Shown here piece after piece: positions 44,849 through 54,006 of a stretch of 64,000 nt of DNA (positions are counted from its first letter, which is position 1; every line of letters begins with the position of its first letter). The DNA comes from GWE2-42-39 sp963662895 (GTDB lineage Bacteria > Bacteroidota > Bacteroidia > Bacteroidales > Prolixibacteraceae), in the NCBI GenBank assembly GCA_963662895.1, contig OY759982.1:1426001-1490000 (forward strand), read 5' to 3'. The notes beneath the pieces were generated by a model. It saw only the letters and a program-made list of their open reading frames with translations. It had not been told where the DNA came from and made no database searches. The position numbers were made by a program, and so were the translations under genes.

Positions 44849-45875
44849 TGTCTAGATTTTCTTCTATGATTGATAATATTTTCAACATGTGTTTTTCATT
44901 ATAACGTTGATCTACAATGAGCGATAATTCGTGGTCATAAAGCAATTTATTGGATGGTTTTAAATCCGGGTGCAGGGGCCAATGAACTGGAAGATAAACG
45001 TTATTTTTCTTTAGTTGCAGGCGAATACGGTCTCTTGCTTTTAATAATATGGGTATAAATAATGGAACCATTCCCTCTTTGAATTTTAAAATAGGCTCTA
45101 TTCCTAACCTTGAAAGCCCCTTGAGTATGACTCTTGAGTTTTGTAGTCTTTTTTCCTTATCATTGTCATATTTCAAATTGCTCAAAATGGTAATTGTTAT
45201 ATCGCTTATTTTCGAATTTAAGTTATCCAATATCTCCTTTTCCCCCTTTTTGAATAGCTCTAAATATAGCTCGTCACTTATAGAACTATATTTTTGTAAG
45301 CTTTTAATAAGTCCTCCAGCTAATTTATATTGGGCAAATGTATTTTTTGAGTGAACTTGCTTTAAATCGTTATGTTTGGAGATCACCCATGCCCCATCAG
45401 GAACCGGAAATTGTTTTCTAAAACTAGTAAATGAATATTCTACATCATAATCTTCAAACATATTATAGAAAGCCTGCACGTTGTCTAGTATTATTAGTGC
45501 ATTTTTGTCAAAGGATCTAATGTTTTGGATTTCTGAGTTTATATCGATACCGCCGAAGTAATTAACTAATAACAGGGAACAACTTGAATCATATTTTGAT
45601 TTCAATGAATTTAAATCTACTGACAGGTCCGCATTAATGCCGTAAAAATCATATGAAAAGGAGGTCACTGCAACGGTTTCTATAATTGTATCGCATAAAT
45701 AATCCGGCAATAAAATTTTGTTCTTGTTGTGTTTACTAGAAACTGCATCTAGAATGTGAAATAGGGCTGCTCTTCCAGAGGAGTAAAAGTAACCATGATT
45801 AAGTTTCTTTGGAAGGTTAGATTTATGGTTATTTAGTGCATCGTAATCGATTTCAAATTCGCCGCCAATTTTCAT
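44838..45875 (-). CDS. DegT/DnrJ-fold PLP protein, atypical
   Basis: 345 residues from the ATG at 45875 (MKIGGEFEIDYDALNNHKSN), which overlaps the neuC stop as ATGA; longer starts would run far into neuC. The fold resembles sugar aminotransferases: GYFYSSGRAALFHILDAV, LVNYFGGI, LIILDNVQAFY and the lysine-bearing SFTSFRKQFPVPDGAWVIS. The segment around the Lys differs from the SFxxxKxxxxGGG of LegC-type enzymes, so the reaction is uncertain. Coupled to the FemAB-like gene downstream. Confidence 0.65.
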   Translation of the reverse strand: MKIGGEFEIDYDALNNHKSNLPKKLNHGYFYSSGRAALFHILDAVSSKHNKNKILLPDYLCDTIIETVAVTSFSYDFYGINADLSVDLNSLKSKYDSSCSLLLVNYFGGIDINSEIQNIRSFDKNALIILDNVQAFYNMFEDYDVEYSFTSFRKQFPVPDGAWVISKHNDLKQVHSKNTFAQYKLAGGLIKSLQKYSSISDELYLELFKKGEKEILDNLNSKISDITITILSNLKYDNDKEKRLQNSRVILKGLSRLGIEPILKFKEGMVPLFIPILLKARDRIRLQLKKNNVYLPVHWPLHPDLKPSNKLLYDHELSLIVDQRYNEKHMLKILSIIEENLDNEN

Positions 45876-47002
45876 TTTAGCTCCTTTGGGTTGTAAAGAA
45901 AAATTTTTAAAATTTCTTTTATGTTTGACGAAGTATCTCCTTCTCCGAAATAGTAGTTTGGACTGTATACAGTCGTTAGTACTTGTTCGATAGCCTTTCC
46001 AATCGTTTCTGCATCGCTTGTATTTATATTTGAAATACATTGGGCCATGTAACGTCCCTTTTGTCTATCGCCTATGTTGATTACGGATTTGCCGAGAAAG
46101 GGCGCTTCTACAATTCCACTGGAGGAATTACCTATTATGAAAGAGACTTCTTTCATTAAGCTCATATATCTGAGTTGTCCTAACGAAGAGTAGAATTTGA
46201 ATTTATTGGGTTCGTCTGCGGCAATGTTTTGTAAGTATTGATTAATCTTAATTCCTCCTAGGTCTGCATTCGCGCCAGTTATTATGATTTGTAGTTCATC
46301 AAACTGACTTAATGCTTTAATAATGTTTGCCGCTCTAGTTAGATTATCCTCAATGGTGAGTTTTGTCTCTGGATGGTAAGTCAAAAGAACCCACTTTTTT
46401 ACTGTTTCCAAACCAGTTTCTTTTGCAAGCTTGTCCCGACTCCAGAGAGTCAATTTCGTGAAATTATCTAGCCCTGGTTCTCCTACTACATAAATGTTCT
46501 TTTTTGTACCGAGCATTTTCTCGATTCTTTTAGCAGATTTTCTCACCCCCGGAAAGTGCAAAGTCGCCATCATGGTAATTGCATTCCTTATTTGGTCATC
46601 AATTGCACCTTCCGTTATATCCCCTCCAGAAATATGGGCAATAGGAACGTTCATGATCAATGCGGCACTGCAAATAGGAAGTAATTCATATCTGTCGCCT
46701 AGTACAACAATCACGTCTGGTAAAAGCCTTTTCAATACATCTGCTACTCCTATCGAACACAATCCCATGGATTTAATTATTCCGGTTGCTGTAGATGTTG
46801 ACAAAAGTATTTCAAGTTTTTCATCAATTTTGTAGCCATCGGACTCTATTTCCTTGTATGTGTTTCCATACTCATGGGATAAATGCGAACCTGTTACGAC
46901 CAACTGTAGCTCTAGTGAAGTATCATTGTTAATCTCATCAATTAACCACCGTAGCAGACCATATTCAGATCTCGTAGCTGTGAATATGCATACTTTCTTC
47001 AT
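45872..47002 (-). CDS. neuC: Hydrolysing UDP/GDP-sugar 2-epimerase (NeuC/LegG-type)
   Basis: 376 residues: IFTATRSEYGLLRWLI, VVLGDRYELLPIC, IAHISGGDITEGAIDD, TYHPETK, and GNSSSGIVEAPFLG. The GNSSSGI form marks the hydrolysing branch, which releases the nucleotide while inverting C2. It gives the free six-carbon sugar used by NeuB/LegI. It overlaps legC by four bases upstream and the DegT-like gene downstream. Confidence 0.88.
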   Translation of the reverse strand: MKKVCIFTATRSEYGLLRWLIDEINNDTSLELQLVVTGSHLSHEYGNTYKEIESDGYKIDEKLEILLSTSTATGIIKSMGLCSIGVADVLKRLLPDVIVVLGDRYELLPICSAALIMNVPIAHISGGDITEGAIDDQIRNAITMMATLHFPGVRKSAKRIEKMLGTKKNIYVVGEPGLDNFTKLTLWSRDKLAKETGLETVKKWVLLTYHPETKLTIEDNLTRAANIIKALSQFDELQIIITGANADLGGIKINQYLQNIAADEPNKFKFYSSLGQLRYMSLMKEVSFIIGNSSSGIVEAPFLGKSVINIGDRQKGRYMAQCISNINTSDAETIGKAIEQVLTTVYSPNYYFGEGDTSSNIKEILKIFLYNPKELK

Positions 47003-48147
47003 AAAATTACGCTGCTTGGAATATTTACTAACCTATCAGATAAAAATATGGAATTCTCTAATCTTTCGCTCTGAGCATTTTTGAACATGGGTAATTTATT
47101 CATTAATTCCCATATAGGACGAGTCATTACGCCATTTTTGTTTGTGAATTCCAGAAAGGAATTTCGCTCATCCAAATCCTTTAACAGGATAGCATTTAAC
47201 CAATAGTTAGAATGAGCAAATTTAGGTTCTCTAATAAATCCAATTTCTGAGCTGAAAAAAAAATCTGCATATTTTTCCGCTATGTTTCGCTTTGATTTTA
47301 AAAATTGATCTATTTGCTCAAGTTGAGCAAGACCTAAAGCAGCATTGATATTGGGCATTCGGTAATTATATCCAATATTGTCATGCCTGAATTCCCATGG
47401 ATGTGTTACTTTGGCCTGGGTTGTCAAATGCTTAGCCTTTTGAGCCAATTCGATGTCATTAAATAGCAACATCCCACCTCCACCAGTGGTCATGATTTTG
47501 TTTCCATTGAAGCTCAGTACCCCAATTTTGCCGAAGGTTCCTGTGTGTTGATTTTTATAATAACTTCCAACACTTTCGGCTGCATCTTCAACAACTTCAA
47601 TATGATACTTCTGACATATCGCAACAATTTCATCAATTCTGCAAGGATGTCCGAAGGTATGCATGGGGACACAAGCGGAAATTCTTTTGTTAGTTTTTTT
47701 ATTGTAACATCCATCCGCTTTTAGAACAGTTTCTTGTGTTATAAAATGTTTCAATGCCTGTGGACTTAATCCCATTGTATCTTTGTCAACATCAAGAAAA
47801 ACCGGATGCGCTCCACAATAGCTGATGGCATTAGCAGTAGCAATAAAGGTAAGCGGTTGAGTGATAACTTCATCTCCCTGGGTTACTCCTGCCAAAAGCA
47901 AAGCCATATGGAGTGCGTTGGTGCCATTAACACAAACGACGGCTTTGGCCGCACCAGTAAAATCCGCCATTTTTTCTTCAAACAGATCGACGAACCTGCC
48001 TACACTGGAAACGAAGGTTGAATCAATGCATTCTTCCAAGTATTTTTTTTCATTTCCGCTGAAAACCGGTGCATGCAATGGAATGAATGCTTCCGGTTGG
48101 TTAAAGGTTTGTCTTATAAATTGGACAATTTCAGAATACTGATTCAT
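46999..48147 (-). CDS. legC: Sugar aminotransferase (LegC-type, DegT family)
   Basis: 382 residues. PLP fold with VNGTNALHMALLLAGVTQGD, PLTFIATANAISYCGAHPVF, VEDAAESVGSYYKNQHTG and the Schiff-base segment SFNGNKIMTTGGGG. Members with the N-terminal IVQFIRQTF...EAFIPLHAPVF belong to the LegC branch, which aminates the 4-keto sugar made by LegB. It directly follows legB (six bases) and overlaps neuC. Confidence 0.88.
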   Translation of the reverse strand: MNQYSEIVQFIRQTFNQPEAFIPLHAPVFSGNEKKYLEECIDSTFVSSVGRFVDLFEEKMADFTGAAKAVVCVNGTNALHMALLLAGVTQGDEVITQPLTFIATANAISYCGAHPVFLDVDKDTMGLSPQALKHFITQETVLKADGCYNKKTNKRISACVPMHTFGHPCRIDEIVAICQKYHIEVVEDAAESVGSYYKNQHTGTFGKIGVLSFNGNKIMTTGGGGMLLFNDIELAQKAKHLTTQAKVTHPWEFRHDNIGYNYRMPNINAALGLAQLEQIDQFLKSKRNIAEKYADFFFSSEIGFIREPKFAHSNYWLNAILLKDLDERNSFLEFTNKNGVMTRPIWELMNKLPMFKNAQSERLENSIFLSDRLVNIPSSVIL

Positions 48148-48153
48148 TTGAAA

Positions 48154-49344
48154 TTACATTTTAGCGTCGAGGTATTTTCCTTTTTCTATGTAGGCAAAGT
48201 TGGGAATCATTTTGAAGAATAGTTCAATCAATTCTTTTTTCGTCCATTTTCCATTTTTCTTTAATATTTCAATAGTTTTAGAAAAATGTTCCATTTTTTG
48301 CAGATCGTAATCTGCTTTGTTTTTGATAATTCCCAAATTTTTAAAAAGATCCATGTTCAATGTTTCGTTTTCGGTAAAAAATTCTTCAAAATCTTTTTCA
48401 CCGGTGGTGTCGCTAGGTGTAAACAAACAAGGCCATTGTCCTTTTTCTGGTAAAGTCTTTACCAATTCTCGGGCTTGATCTTCCGAATGGCATAAAAAGG
48501 GTTCATAATCGCGATCTCTAAGGTAACGCAACGCAATATCAGAAAAGGTAATTAAATGCAGGTTTTCACTCAGTTTTGGGAAAAATATATCGCGGTTTTC
48601 TCCAAATATGGTTGACATGAGACACAACTCTCCTGATTCCTTGGGAATAACAAAATAACGTTTTACATCGTTGGGGGCAACAATCGGCTGACGTTTTTGA
48701 ATACGTTGATTAAAGCCATGTAATAAAGAGCCATCAGAAAAAGCGACATTAGCAAAACGGGCAGTCGAGATGTTTATTTGTTCGCTTTTTCGCATCAGAA
48801 ACATCTCCATGATTCGTTTAGAGGCCCCCATCATGTTGGCGGGATTGGCAGCTTTATCGGTGGAAACACAGAAGTATTTCTTTACCCCTTTGTCTATGGA
48901 TTGTTGAATGGTTTTCTCAGTATTGAAAATATTCACATCAATCATTCGCATGAGCGTGTATGGGTCTTTTTCGCTGCGAACATGTTTTAAGGCTGAGAGG
49001 TTGAGTACGTAATCGTATTCACCGTCGGCATTCCAAAATGCATCGTACTCGACGGAGCCAATATCGAGTGCAAAGGTTTGGAAATCGCCATTAATATAAC
49101 CGAATGAACTACGTATGTCCCGTACCAATTCTACCATGTTGTTTTCGCTGATATCCACCACATGCAATTTGTGTGGATTTCGCTTAAAGATTTCCTTCGT
49201 TACAGCCTTACCTATTGACCCGGCGCCTCCAATCACCAGAAAACGGGAAGACTTAACAATTTCAGAAAGTTCTTTCTCGTGATTAGCAATATCTTCGGTG
49301 AAGAGTTCTTTCTCGCGACCTATGAGGTTCAGAATATTCTTCAT
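48154..49344 (-). CDS. legB: Nucleotide-sugar 4,6-dehydratase (LegB-type)
   Basis: 396 residues. An N-terminal extension of about 30 residues precedes the SDR domain with FLVIGGAGSIGKAVTKEIF, DVNIFNTEKTIQQSI, VSTDKAANPANMMGASKRIM and RFANVAFSDGSLLHGF. As in FnlA the catalytic Tyr position is Met (MGASK). The long N-terminus and the EKGQWPCLF...TGEKDFEEFF C-terminal part are typical of LegB. It starts the legionaminate block. Confidence 0.88.
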   Translation of the reverse strand: MKNILNLIGREKELFTEDIANHEKELSEIVKSSRFLVIGGAGSIGKAVTKEIFKRNPHKLHVVDISENNMVELVRDIRSSFGYINGDFQTFALDIGSVEYDAFWNADGEYDYVLNLSALKHVRSEKDPYTLMRMIDVNIFNTEKTIQQSIDKGVKKYFCVSTDKAANPANMMGASKRIMEMFLMRKSEQINISTARFANVAFSDGSLLHGFNQRIQKRQPIVAPNDVKRYFVIPKESGELCLMSTIFGENRDIFFPKLSENLHLITFSDIALRYLRDRDYEPFLCHSEDQARELVKTLPEKGQWPCLFTPSDTTGEKDFEEFFTENETLNMDLFKNLGIIKNKADYDLQKMEHFSKTIEILKKNGKWTKKELIELFFKMIPNFAYIEKGKYLDAKM

Positions 49345-49379
49345 ATATATTGATTAATTAGATTCATTGCAAAAATAAG

Positions 49380-50618
49380 CTATACGAAATGTTTCACTAT
49401 TCGTCCACAAGCCTCCCCATCTCCATACGGGTTATTTGCTTTGGACATTGTCTCGTAGACCCGAGGATTAGATATCAGTGTGGAAACCTCATGAATGATC
49501 GCTGACTTGTCGGTGCCAACTAATTCTACCGTTCCTGCTTCCAGCGCTTCCGGGCGTTCGGTGGTGTCGCGCATGACCAATACGGGTTTGCCCAGTCCGG
49601 GCGCTTCTTCCTGAATGCCACCTGAGTCGGTTAGGACCAGGTAAGAGAGTTTCATAAGGTAGACGAAGGGGAGATAGTCGAGGGGGTCGATAAAGTAAGT
49701 ATTGGTGCTGTTTTCAACAGATTGCCGCGTCGTTTTTTCTTCACTTTTCGCAATGACGTGGTTGCCAAATACTTTTTTTATGGCATTGCGAACATTCGGG
49801 TTTAAGTGCATGGGATAAACAAAGTCAGCTTCAGGGAATTGTTTAGCCAGTTCTTTGATAGCTTCACATATATTAATAAAGCCCTGTCCAAAGTTTTCGC
49901 GACGGTGTCCGGTGATTAACACTAATTTGCGAGAATTACCTGACGAATTACACGAATTGTTCCATGCGGTAAGTTTTTCCAGAGGCAATCCAAAGTCAAT
50001 AAGTTGTTTTGTGATTCGTTCGTTTAATTTCGAATCTTTTGTGAGTTTATCGAGCACCCAGTGAAGGGCATCAATAACACTATTTCCGGTTACAAAAATA
50101 TTTTCTTCTTTGACTCCTTCGTTCAACAGGTTTTGTTTGCTCAAAGGGGTAGGAGCGAAATGGTAAGTAGTTATGCGGCCGGTGAGTTGCCGGTTCATCT
50201 CTTCGGGCCAGGGGCTGTAAATGTTACCCGTTCGTAAGCCTGCCTCTACATGACCGACCGGAATTTGCTGATAGAAAGCCGCCAGTGCCGCAGCGGTAGA
50301 GGTGGAGGTATCGCCGTGAACCAATACTACATCTGGTTGAGATTCTTTTAAAACCTCGCGCAGACCTAATAACACTCTTGATGTTACATCATAAAGGTCT
50401 TGTCCTGCTTTCATGATGTTTAAATCGTAGTCGGGAACAATTTCAAAAAGATGTAATACCTGGTCTAACATTTCGCGGTGTTGTGCAGTAACACATACTT
50501 TGGTGTCGAATTGTTGCGGATATTTCTGGAATTCTTTTACCAGTGGTGCCATTTTTATAGCCTCGGGGCGTGTCCCGAACACAAGAAGAATGCGTTTTTT
50601 ATTTGCTTTATCTGTCAT
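49380..50618 (-). CDS. wecB: Non-hydrolysing UDP-GlcNAc 2-epimerase
   Basis: 412 residues: LLVFGTRPEAIKMAPLV, VTAQHREMLD, VHGDTSTSTAAALAAF, GHVEAGLRTGN, TGHRRENFG and LVLTDSGGIQEEAPGLGKPV. It makes UDP-ManNAc from UDP-GlcNAc; wecC just upstream oxidises it. An extra hydrophilic stretch (WNNSCNSSGNSR) before the TGHRREN motif is encoded by a 'cgaattacacgaattg'-type repeat at 49932-49959 lying in frame, and the protein is longer than the usual 370-390. Whether the insert is tolerated cannot be told, but the frame stays open. Confidence 0.9.
   Translation of the reverse strand: MTDKANKKRILLVFGTRPEAIKMAPLVKEFQKYPQQFDTKVCVTAQHREMLDQVLHLFEIVPDYDLNIMKAGQDLYDVTSRVLLGLREVLKESQPDVVLVHGDTSTSTAAALAAFYQQIPVGHVEAGLRTGNIYSPWPEEMNRQLTGRITTYHFAPTPLSKQNLLNEGVKEENIFVTGNSVIDALHWVLDKLTKDSKLNERITKQLIDFGLPLEKLTAWNNSCNSSGNSRKLVLITGHRRENFGQGFINICEAIKELAKQFPEADFVYPMHLNPNVRNAIKKVFGNHVIAKSEEKTTRQSVENSTNTYFIDPLDYLPFVYLMKLSYLVLTDSGGIQEEAPGLGKPVLVMRDTTERPEALEAGTVELVGTDKSAIIHEVSTLISNPRVYETMSKANNPYGDGEACGRIVKHFV
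49932..49959. repeat. Dispersed 'cacgaatt' repeat inside wecB
   Basis: Contains ACGAATTACACGAATTG, matching the repeats that bracket the GxxExxY genes at 31363 and 50698. It lies wholly within the wecB reading frame. Confidence 0.7.
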
Positions 50619-50660
50619 AGACGATTTTGTGCTTTTTTTATTGTAGTGGATTGAAGGCTT

Positions 50661-50700
50661 ATTGTGGATGACACGAATTTGTCACAAATTTCACGAATTA
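50661..50700. repeat. Inverted repeat left of GxxExxY gene 2
   Basis: Contains ACACGAATTTGTCACAAATT and then TCACGAATTA, complementary in pattern to 51079-51117. It overlaps the stop codon of the gene. Confidence 0.65.
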
Positions 50701-51072
50701 ATTGACTACGCGTTTGTAGTTGAGTGATGGCATTCCAAAATTGACCAACAGGCCAAGCTTGAAATTTGTGGCTTTCACGTTATTTAGTGTCTGCCGCACA
50801 AAAGCATCTACATTGTACTGTGTTGCTTTTAGCTCAACGATAATAGCATTGTAGCACACAAAGTCGGCACGAAAGAACTTTTTTAGCGGTTGGTCGTCGT
50901 AGAATACCGGTAGCTTTTTTTCTTTCTCGTAAATTATACCTGCGCTCTGAAACTCCAATTCAAGCGCTTCAGAATAAACACTTTCCAGAAATCCAGCCCC
51001 CAATTTTTTATGCACTTCCATACATGCGCCAATAATCTTATAACTCTCTTCTTTGAATAAAATATGTGGCAT
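50698..51072 (-). CDS. GxxExxY family protein, copy 2
   Basis: 124 residues, MPHILFKEESYKIIGACMEV then HKKLGAGFLESVY, with the GxxExxY motif and the nuclease-like RADFVCYNAIIVELKA. It is clearly homologous to copy 1 (31363-31725) but well diverged, so they arrived or duplicated long ago. It sits between wecC and wecB, whose neighbours otherwise abut, so it is an insertion into the operon. No function is established to my knowledge. Confidence 0.87.
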   Translation of the reverse strand: MPHILFKEESYKIIGACMEVHKKLGAGFLESVYSEALELEFQSAGIIYEKEKKLPVFYDDQPLKKFFRADFVCYNAIIVELKATQYNVDAFVRQTLNNVKATNFKLGLLVNFGMPSLNYKRVVN

Positions 51073-51078
51073 CGAAGC

Positions 51079-51117
51079 GTTCGTGTAATTTGTGTTTAAT
51101 TTGTGTAATTCGTGTTA
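51079..51117. repeat. Inverted repeat right of GxxExxY gene 2
   Basis: Contains GTTCGTGTAATTTGTG, then TTTAATTTGTG and TAATTCGTGTTAATT. It is the inverted counterpart of 50661-50700 and starts seven bases before the ATG. Confidence 0.65.
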
Positions 51118-51118
51118 A

Positions 51119-52321
51119 TTATTTTTTAAATACTCCTGCAAAATCTAAAATAACCTTACTCTCATTGTATTCGAGAGCTTTGAATTCTTTATGGGCGACC
51201 AAAAACACTATAATATCCGCCTTTTCGTAAGCTTCTTTATAGTTGGTCAGTTTAAAGACATTATGCTTTTTTATATTGGGTTCTACAATCATGAGATTAT
51301 TTTGCTCACTTTGCATTACTTTTTGGGCAATGTATTTGGCTGGGCTTTCCCGTAGGTCGTCAATATCGGGTTTAAAGGCAAGTCCCATCATGACAGTTAC
51401 TGGTTTTTTCCCATTTTTAAGTTCAAATTCGAGCATGGCATTTTTTATTCTTTCGGCGCACCAGAATGCTTTGTAATTATTGATTTCCCGTGCTGTTCCA
51501 ATTAACCGCGATTCCCGGGGATAGTCAGATACAATAAAGTAGGGGTCAACTGCAATACAGTGGCCTCCAACGCCGGCACCCGGTTGTAATATATTAACCC
51601 GGGGGTGTTTGTTGGCTAATTGGATTAATTCCCATACATTAATTCCTGCTTTGTCGCAAATAAGCGATAACTCGTTAGCAAAAGCAATCTGTACATCGCG
51701 GGATGAATTTTCCGTTAGTTTACACATTTCCGCCGTACGGGCGTTGGTTGCATGAAGTTCGCCTTCCACGAATGTTTGGTAAAATTCAATTGCTTTTTGC
51801 GTTGATTTCCGGTTAATTCCTCCAATCACCCGATCATTACGAATTAGCTCAAAGAGAACATTACCGGGTAATACTCTTTCCGGGCAGTAGGCAATATAAA
51901 TTTTATCTTTTAGTTCGGGGCGTTCCCTAAAAATCAGTTCTGCCATTTTTTCGGTCGTACCAATCGGCGAAGTGGATTCAATGATGTATGTGTCGCCTTC
52001 TTTTAAAACAGGTAAAATTGTTTTGGTTGCCGCTTCCACAAAGGAGATATCCGGTTCATGATTACCTTTAAAAGGAGTTGGGACTACGATCAGGTGTACA
52101 TCTGCCTCTTGTGGAATCAGAGAGGCTTTTAATCTTCCTTTTTCAACATCTTGTTTAACCAGCTCTTTTAGTCCTGGTTCTATAATATGAATTTCTCCAC
52201 GGTTAATTGTTTCAACAACTTTAGGATTTACATCGACTCCCAGTACCTTAATTCCTTTGCCTGCAACAACAGCCGCAGTGGGTAGGCCGATATAACCAAG
52301 ACCAATAAATTGTACGTTCAT
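51119..52321 (-). CDS. wecC: UDP-N-acetyl-D-mannosamine dehydrogenase
   Basis: 400 residues. A UDP-sugar dehydrogenase with NAD-binding VQFIGLGYIGLPTAAVVAGK, the central Lys/Asn segment MCKLTENSSRDVQIAFANEL, the catalytic-Cys loop PGAGVGGHCIAVDPYFI and the C-terminal MGLAFKPDIDDLRESPA. The pattern matches WecC, which oxidises UDP-ManNAc from WecB to UDP-ManNAcA. It lies first of the sugar-synthesis genes after wza and wzz. Confidence 0.92.
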   Translation of the reverse strand: MNVQFIGLGYIGLPTAAVVAGKGIKVLGVDVNPKVVETINRGEIHIIEPGLKELVKQDVEKGRLKASLIPQEADVHLIVVPTPFKGNHEPDISFVEAATKTILPVLKEGDTYIIESTSPIGTTEKMAELIFRERPELKDKIYIAYCPERVLPGNVLFELIRNDRVIGGINRKSTQKAIEFYQTFVEGELHATNARTAEMCKLTENSSRDVQIAFANELSLICDKAGINVWELIQLANKHPRVNILQPGAGVGGHCIAVDPYFIVSDYPRESRLIGTAREINNYKAFWCAERIKNAMLEFELKNGKKPVTVMMGLAFKPDIDDLRESPAKYIAQKVMQSEQNNLMIVEPNIKKHNVFKLTNYKEAYEKADIIVFLVAHKEFKALEYNESKVILDFAGVFKK

Positions 52322-52568
52322 ATTTGGAATATATAAGTTTTAATTTTTTATCCCAGATAGGATAAAATTCAATAATCAAAAAACAAAGAATAGCCCGAGT
52401 AAACGCGAAGACACGAAGGAATAAAATTTCAAATTCTAAAATTCAATATCCGATAAGAAAAGAGGAAATTAACAGTTCCTGCCGAATGACGATTTCCTTT
52501 TTCCTTTTCCCGGATTTTGGAGTTTATTTATTTAACCACAGAGAGACCACTTTTATTTTTTTTAATAT
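52322..52568. other. Intergenic with dispersed repeat relic
   Basis: No gene. 'gtaaacgcgaagacacgaagg' lies at about 52397-52417, like that at about 2371-2400, and 'ttaaccacagagagacc' at about 52530. Confidence 0.5.
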
Positions 52569-52748
52569 CAACTGAACAGCCCCGAATTTCAACTTTATGC
52601 TTTCAAACGTCAACTGAGTGCCTTCGAATTCCAACTTTATGCTTCCGAATGTCTACTGAGTGTCTTCGAACATCAACAGAGAGCTTTCGAGTGCTTACTG
52701 TGCGTCAACGAATGTTTACGGAGTGTTTCCGAACGCTTACTGAATATC
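52569..52748. repeat. Eight-unit degenerate tandem array, exact 21-bp period
   Basis: A C(G/A)AA core recurs at 52583, 52604, 52625, 52646, 52667, 52688, 52709 and 52730, each 21 bases apart. Unit consensus is roughly TTTCGAA..TCAACT..RTGC. The 79-codon open frame across it shows a seven-residue repeat only because 21 is a multiple of three. Confidence 0.8.
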
Positions 52749-52861
52749 ATTTTTAGTTTGTTAAAAAGTATTGAGGAGTGTTTTATATTGACAGGCCGGA
52801 AACTTTGTGCAGCCTCCGGCCTTTGTGTGACTCATTCTTTTTACTCATTACTCATTATTCA

Positions 52862-53971
52862 TTATTCATCCCATCTTTCCTTAATTGTTGAATAAAACTG
52901 TTTCCCGAAAACGATACCGGTTCCGATTATCCCCCCCAGGAAAAGCCAGATGATAAGGATCAGAGCCTTTTTCGGTTTTGATTTTTCAGTGGGCACTACA
53001 GCCGGAGAGAGGATCGAGAATACAGGGGTGTCTTCCTTTACCTGTATTTGTGCCTGTTCTAGTTGTTTTGCCAGTTCTGAATAAACATTAAAAGCAATAG
53101 TATATTCGCTTTGTAAACGCTCTTCTTCTGTTTTTGCCATTGCTGTGGCAACATTTTTATTCTGATCGCGAAAACGGGCCAGGGTTTCCTGTGCCTGTTC
53201 AAATTCTTTCTTTTTTTCGTTGTACCTGTTCTGAATAAAGTTGAGCTGTTCGTCGGCTTTTTCTACCTTAATCCGCGTGATATATTTCTGTAACAAACCA
53301 CAGGCAAATTGAGCTACTTCCGCAGAAAGTGCTGCCTCGGGCATAGATGCAGTGAGGGTTAAATAGCCATCTTGATCATTTATGTCGAGGTTGATTTTTT
53401 TTTCAATCAGCTTTCGTGTTTTTTCCTGCTTTTCTGTAAGGGCGATTAAGTTGGTCCCCGTTTTTTGAGTGACAGGTTTGGGTCTTAAAGTTTTTAATAT
53501 AACAAATGGCAATCCAATGGTATATTTTTTCACGGTTGACAATATTCCGTCCGAGGCAATTTCGGTATAATATTCATAAATACTTTCTGGGTGATCGACA
53601 TCAGAAAAAGTAAAGGGGGTATTCATCAGTTCCAGTTGAAACGGGATAGAATTAACTATTTGGGGATAGACCTTCGGAGAAAGGGTTTCCCCGGAACTGG
53701 TCATGTCGCCGAGGTTGAATCCCGCGATAGCTGCTATTGATGAAAGTCCGTTTAGCTTGGATGACGACTGGCCTGTCTGGGGGACTATTACAGTGGAGGC
53801 AGTGTATTCCTTTGGAGAAAGAAAGGCGATAGCAAGGCCTAATACCGCACATATAATGATTGATCTGAACACAGTTTTTCGCCCTTCCCAAAGGGTTTTT
53901 GCCAAGACAATCAGATCAATTTCATCTTCGTTAACAGCTTGTGTTTTTTTATTCTGCTGTAGCTCTTTCAT
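52862..53971 (-). CDS. wzz: Wzz-type chain-length determinant
   Basis: 369 residues. Membrane helices lie near both ends (SIIICAVLGLAIAFLSP at about 35-52; LILIIWLFLGGIIGTGIVFG at about 335-355). Between them is a periplasmic domain with a long coiled coil (EQLNFIQNRYNEKKKEFEQA and LARFRDQN). The proline-rich ILSPAVVPTEKSKPKK before the second helix is the usual Wzz signature. No C-terminal kinase domain. It controls polymer length with Wzy and partners Wza next door. Confidence 0.88.
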   Translation of the reverse strand: MKELQQNKKTQAVNEDEIDLIVLAKTLWEGRKTVFRSIIICAVLGLAIAFLSPKEYTASTVIVPQTGQSSSKLNGLSSIAAIAGFNLGDMTSSGETLSPKVYPQIVNSIPFQLELMNTPFTFSDVDHPESIYEYYTEIASDGILSTVKKYTIGLPFVILKTLRPKPVTQKTGTNLIALTEKQEKTRKLIEKKINLDINDQDGYLTLTASMPEAALSAEVAQFACGLLQKYITRIKVEKADEQLNFIQNRYNEKKKEFEQAQETLARFRDQNKNVATAMAKTEEERLQSEYTIAFNVYSELAKQLEQAQIQVKEDTPVFSILSPAVVPTEKSKPKKALILIIWLFLGGIIGTGIVFGKQFYSTIKERWDE

Positions 53972-54006
53972 ATTTAATCGTTGCTATTGATTTAGTTCGT
54001 CTTTTT

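Noticed and set aside
52517..52756. 79-codon open frame with a seven-residue repeat
   Set aside because: A 21-bp tandem repeat keeps any frame open by chance once one unit is stop-free.
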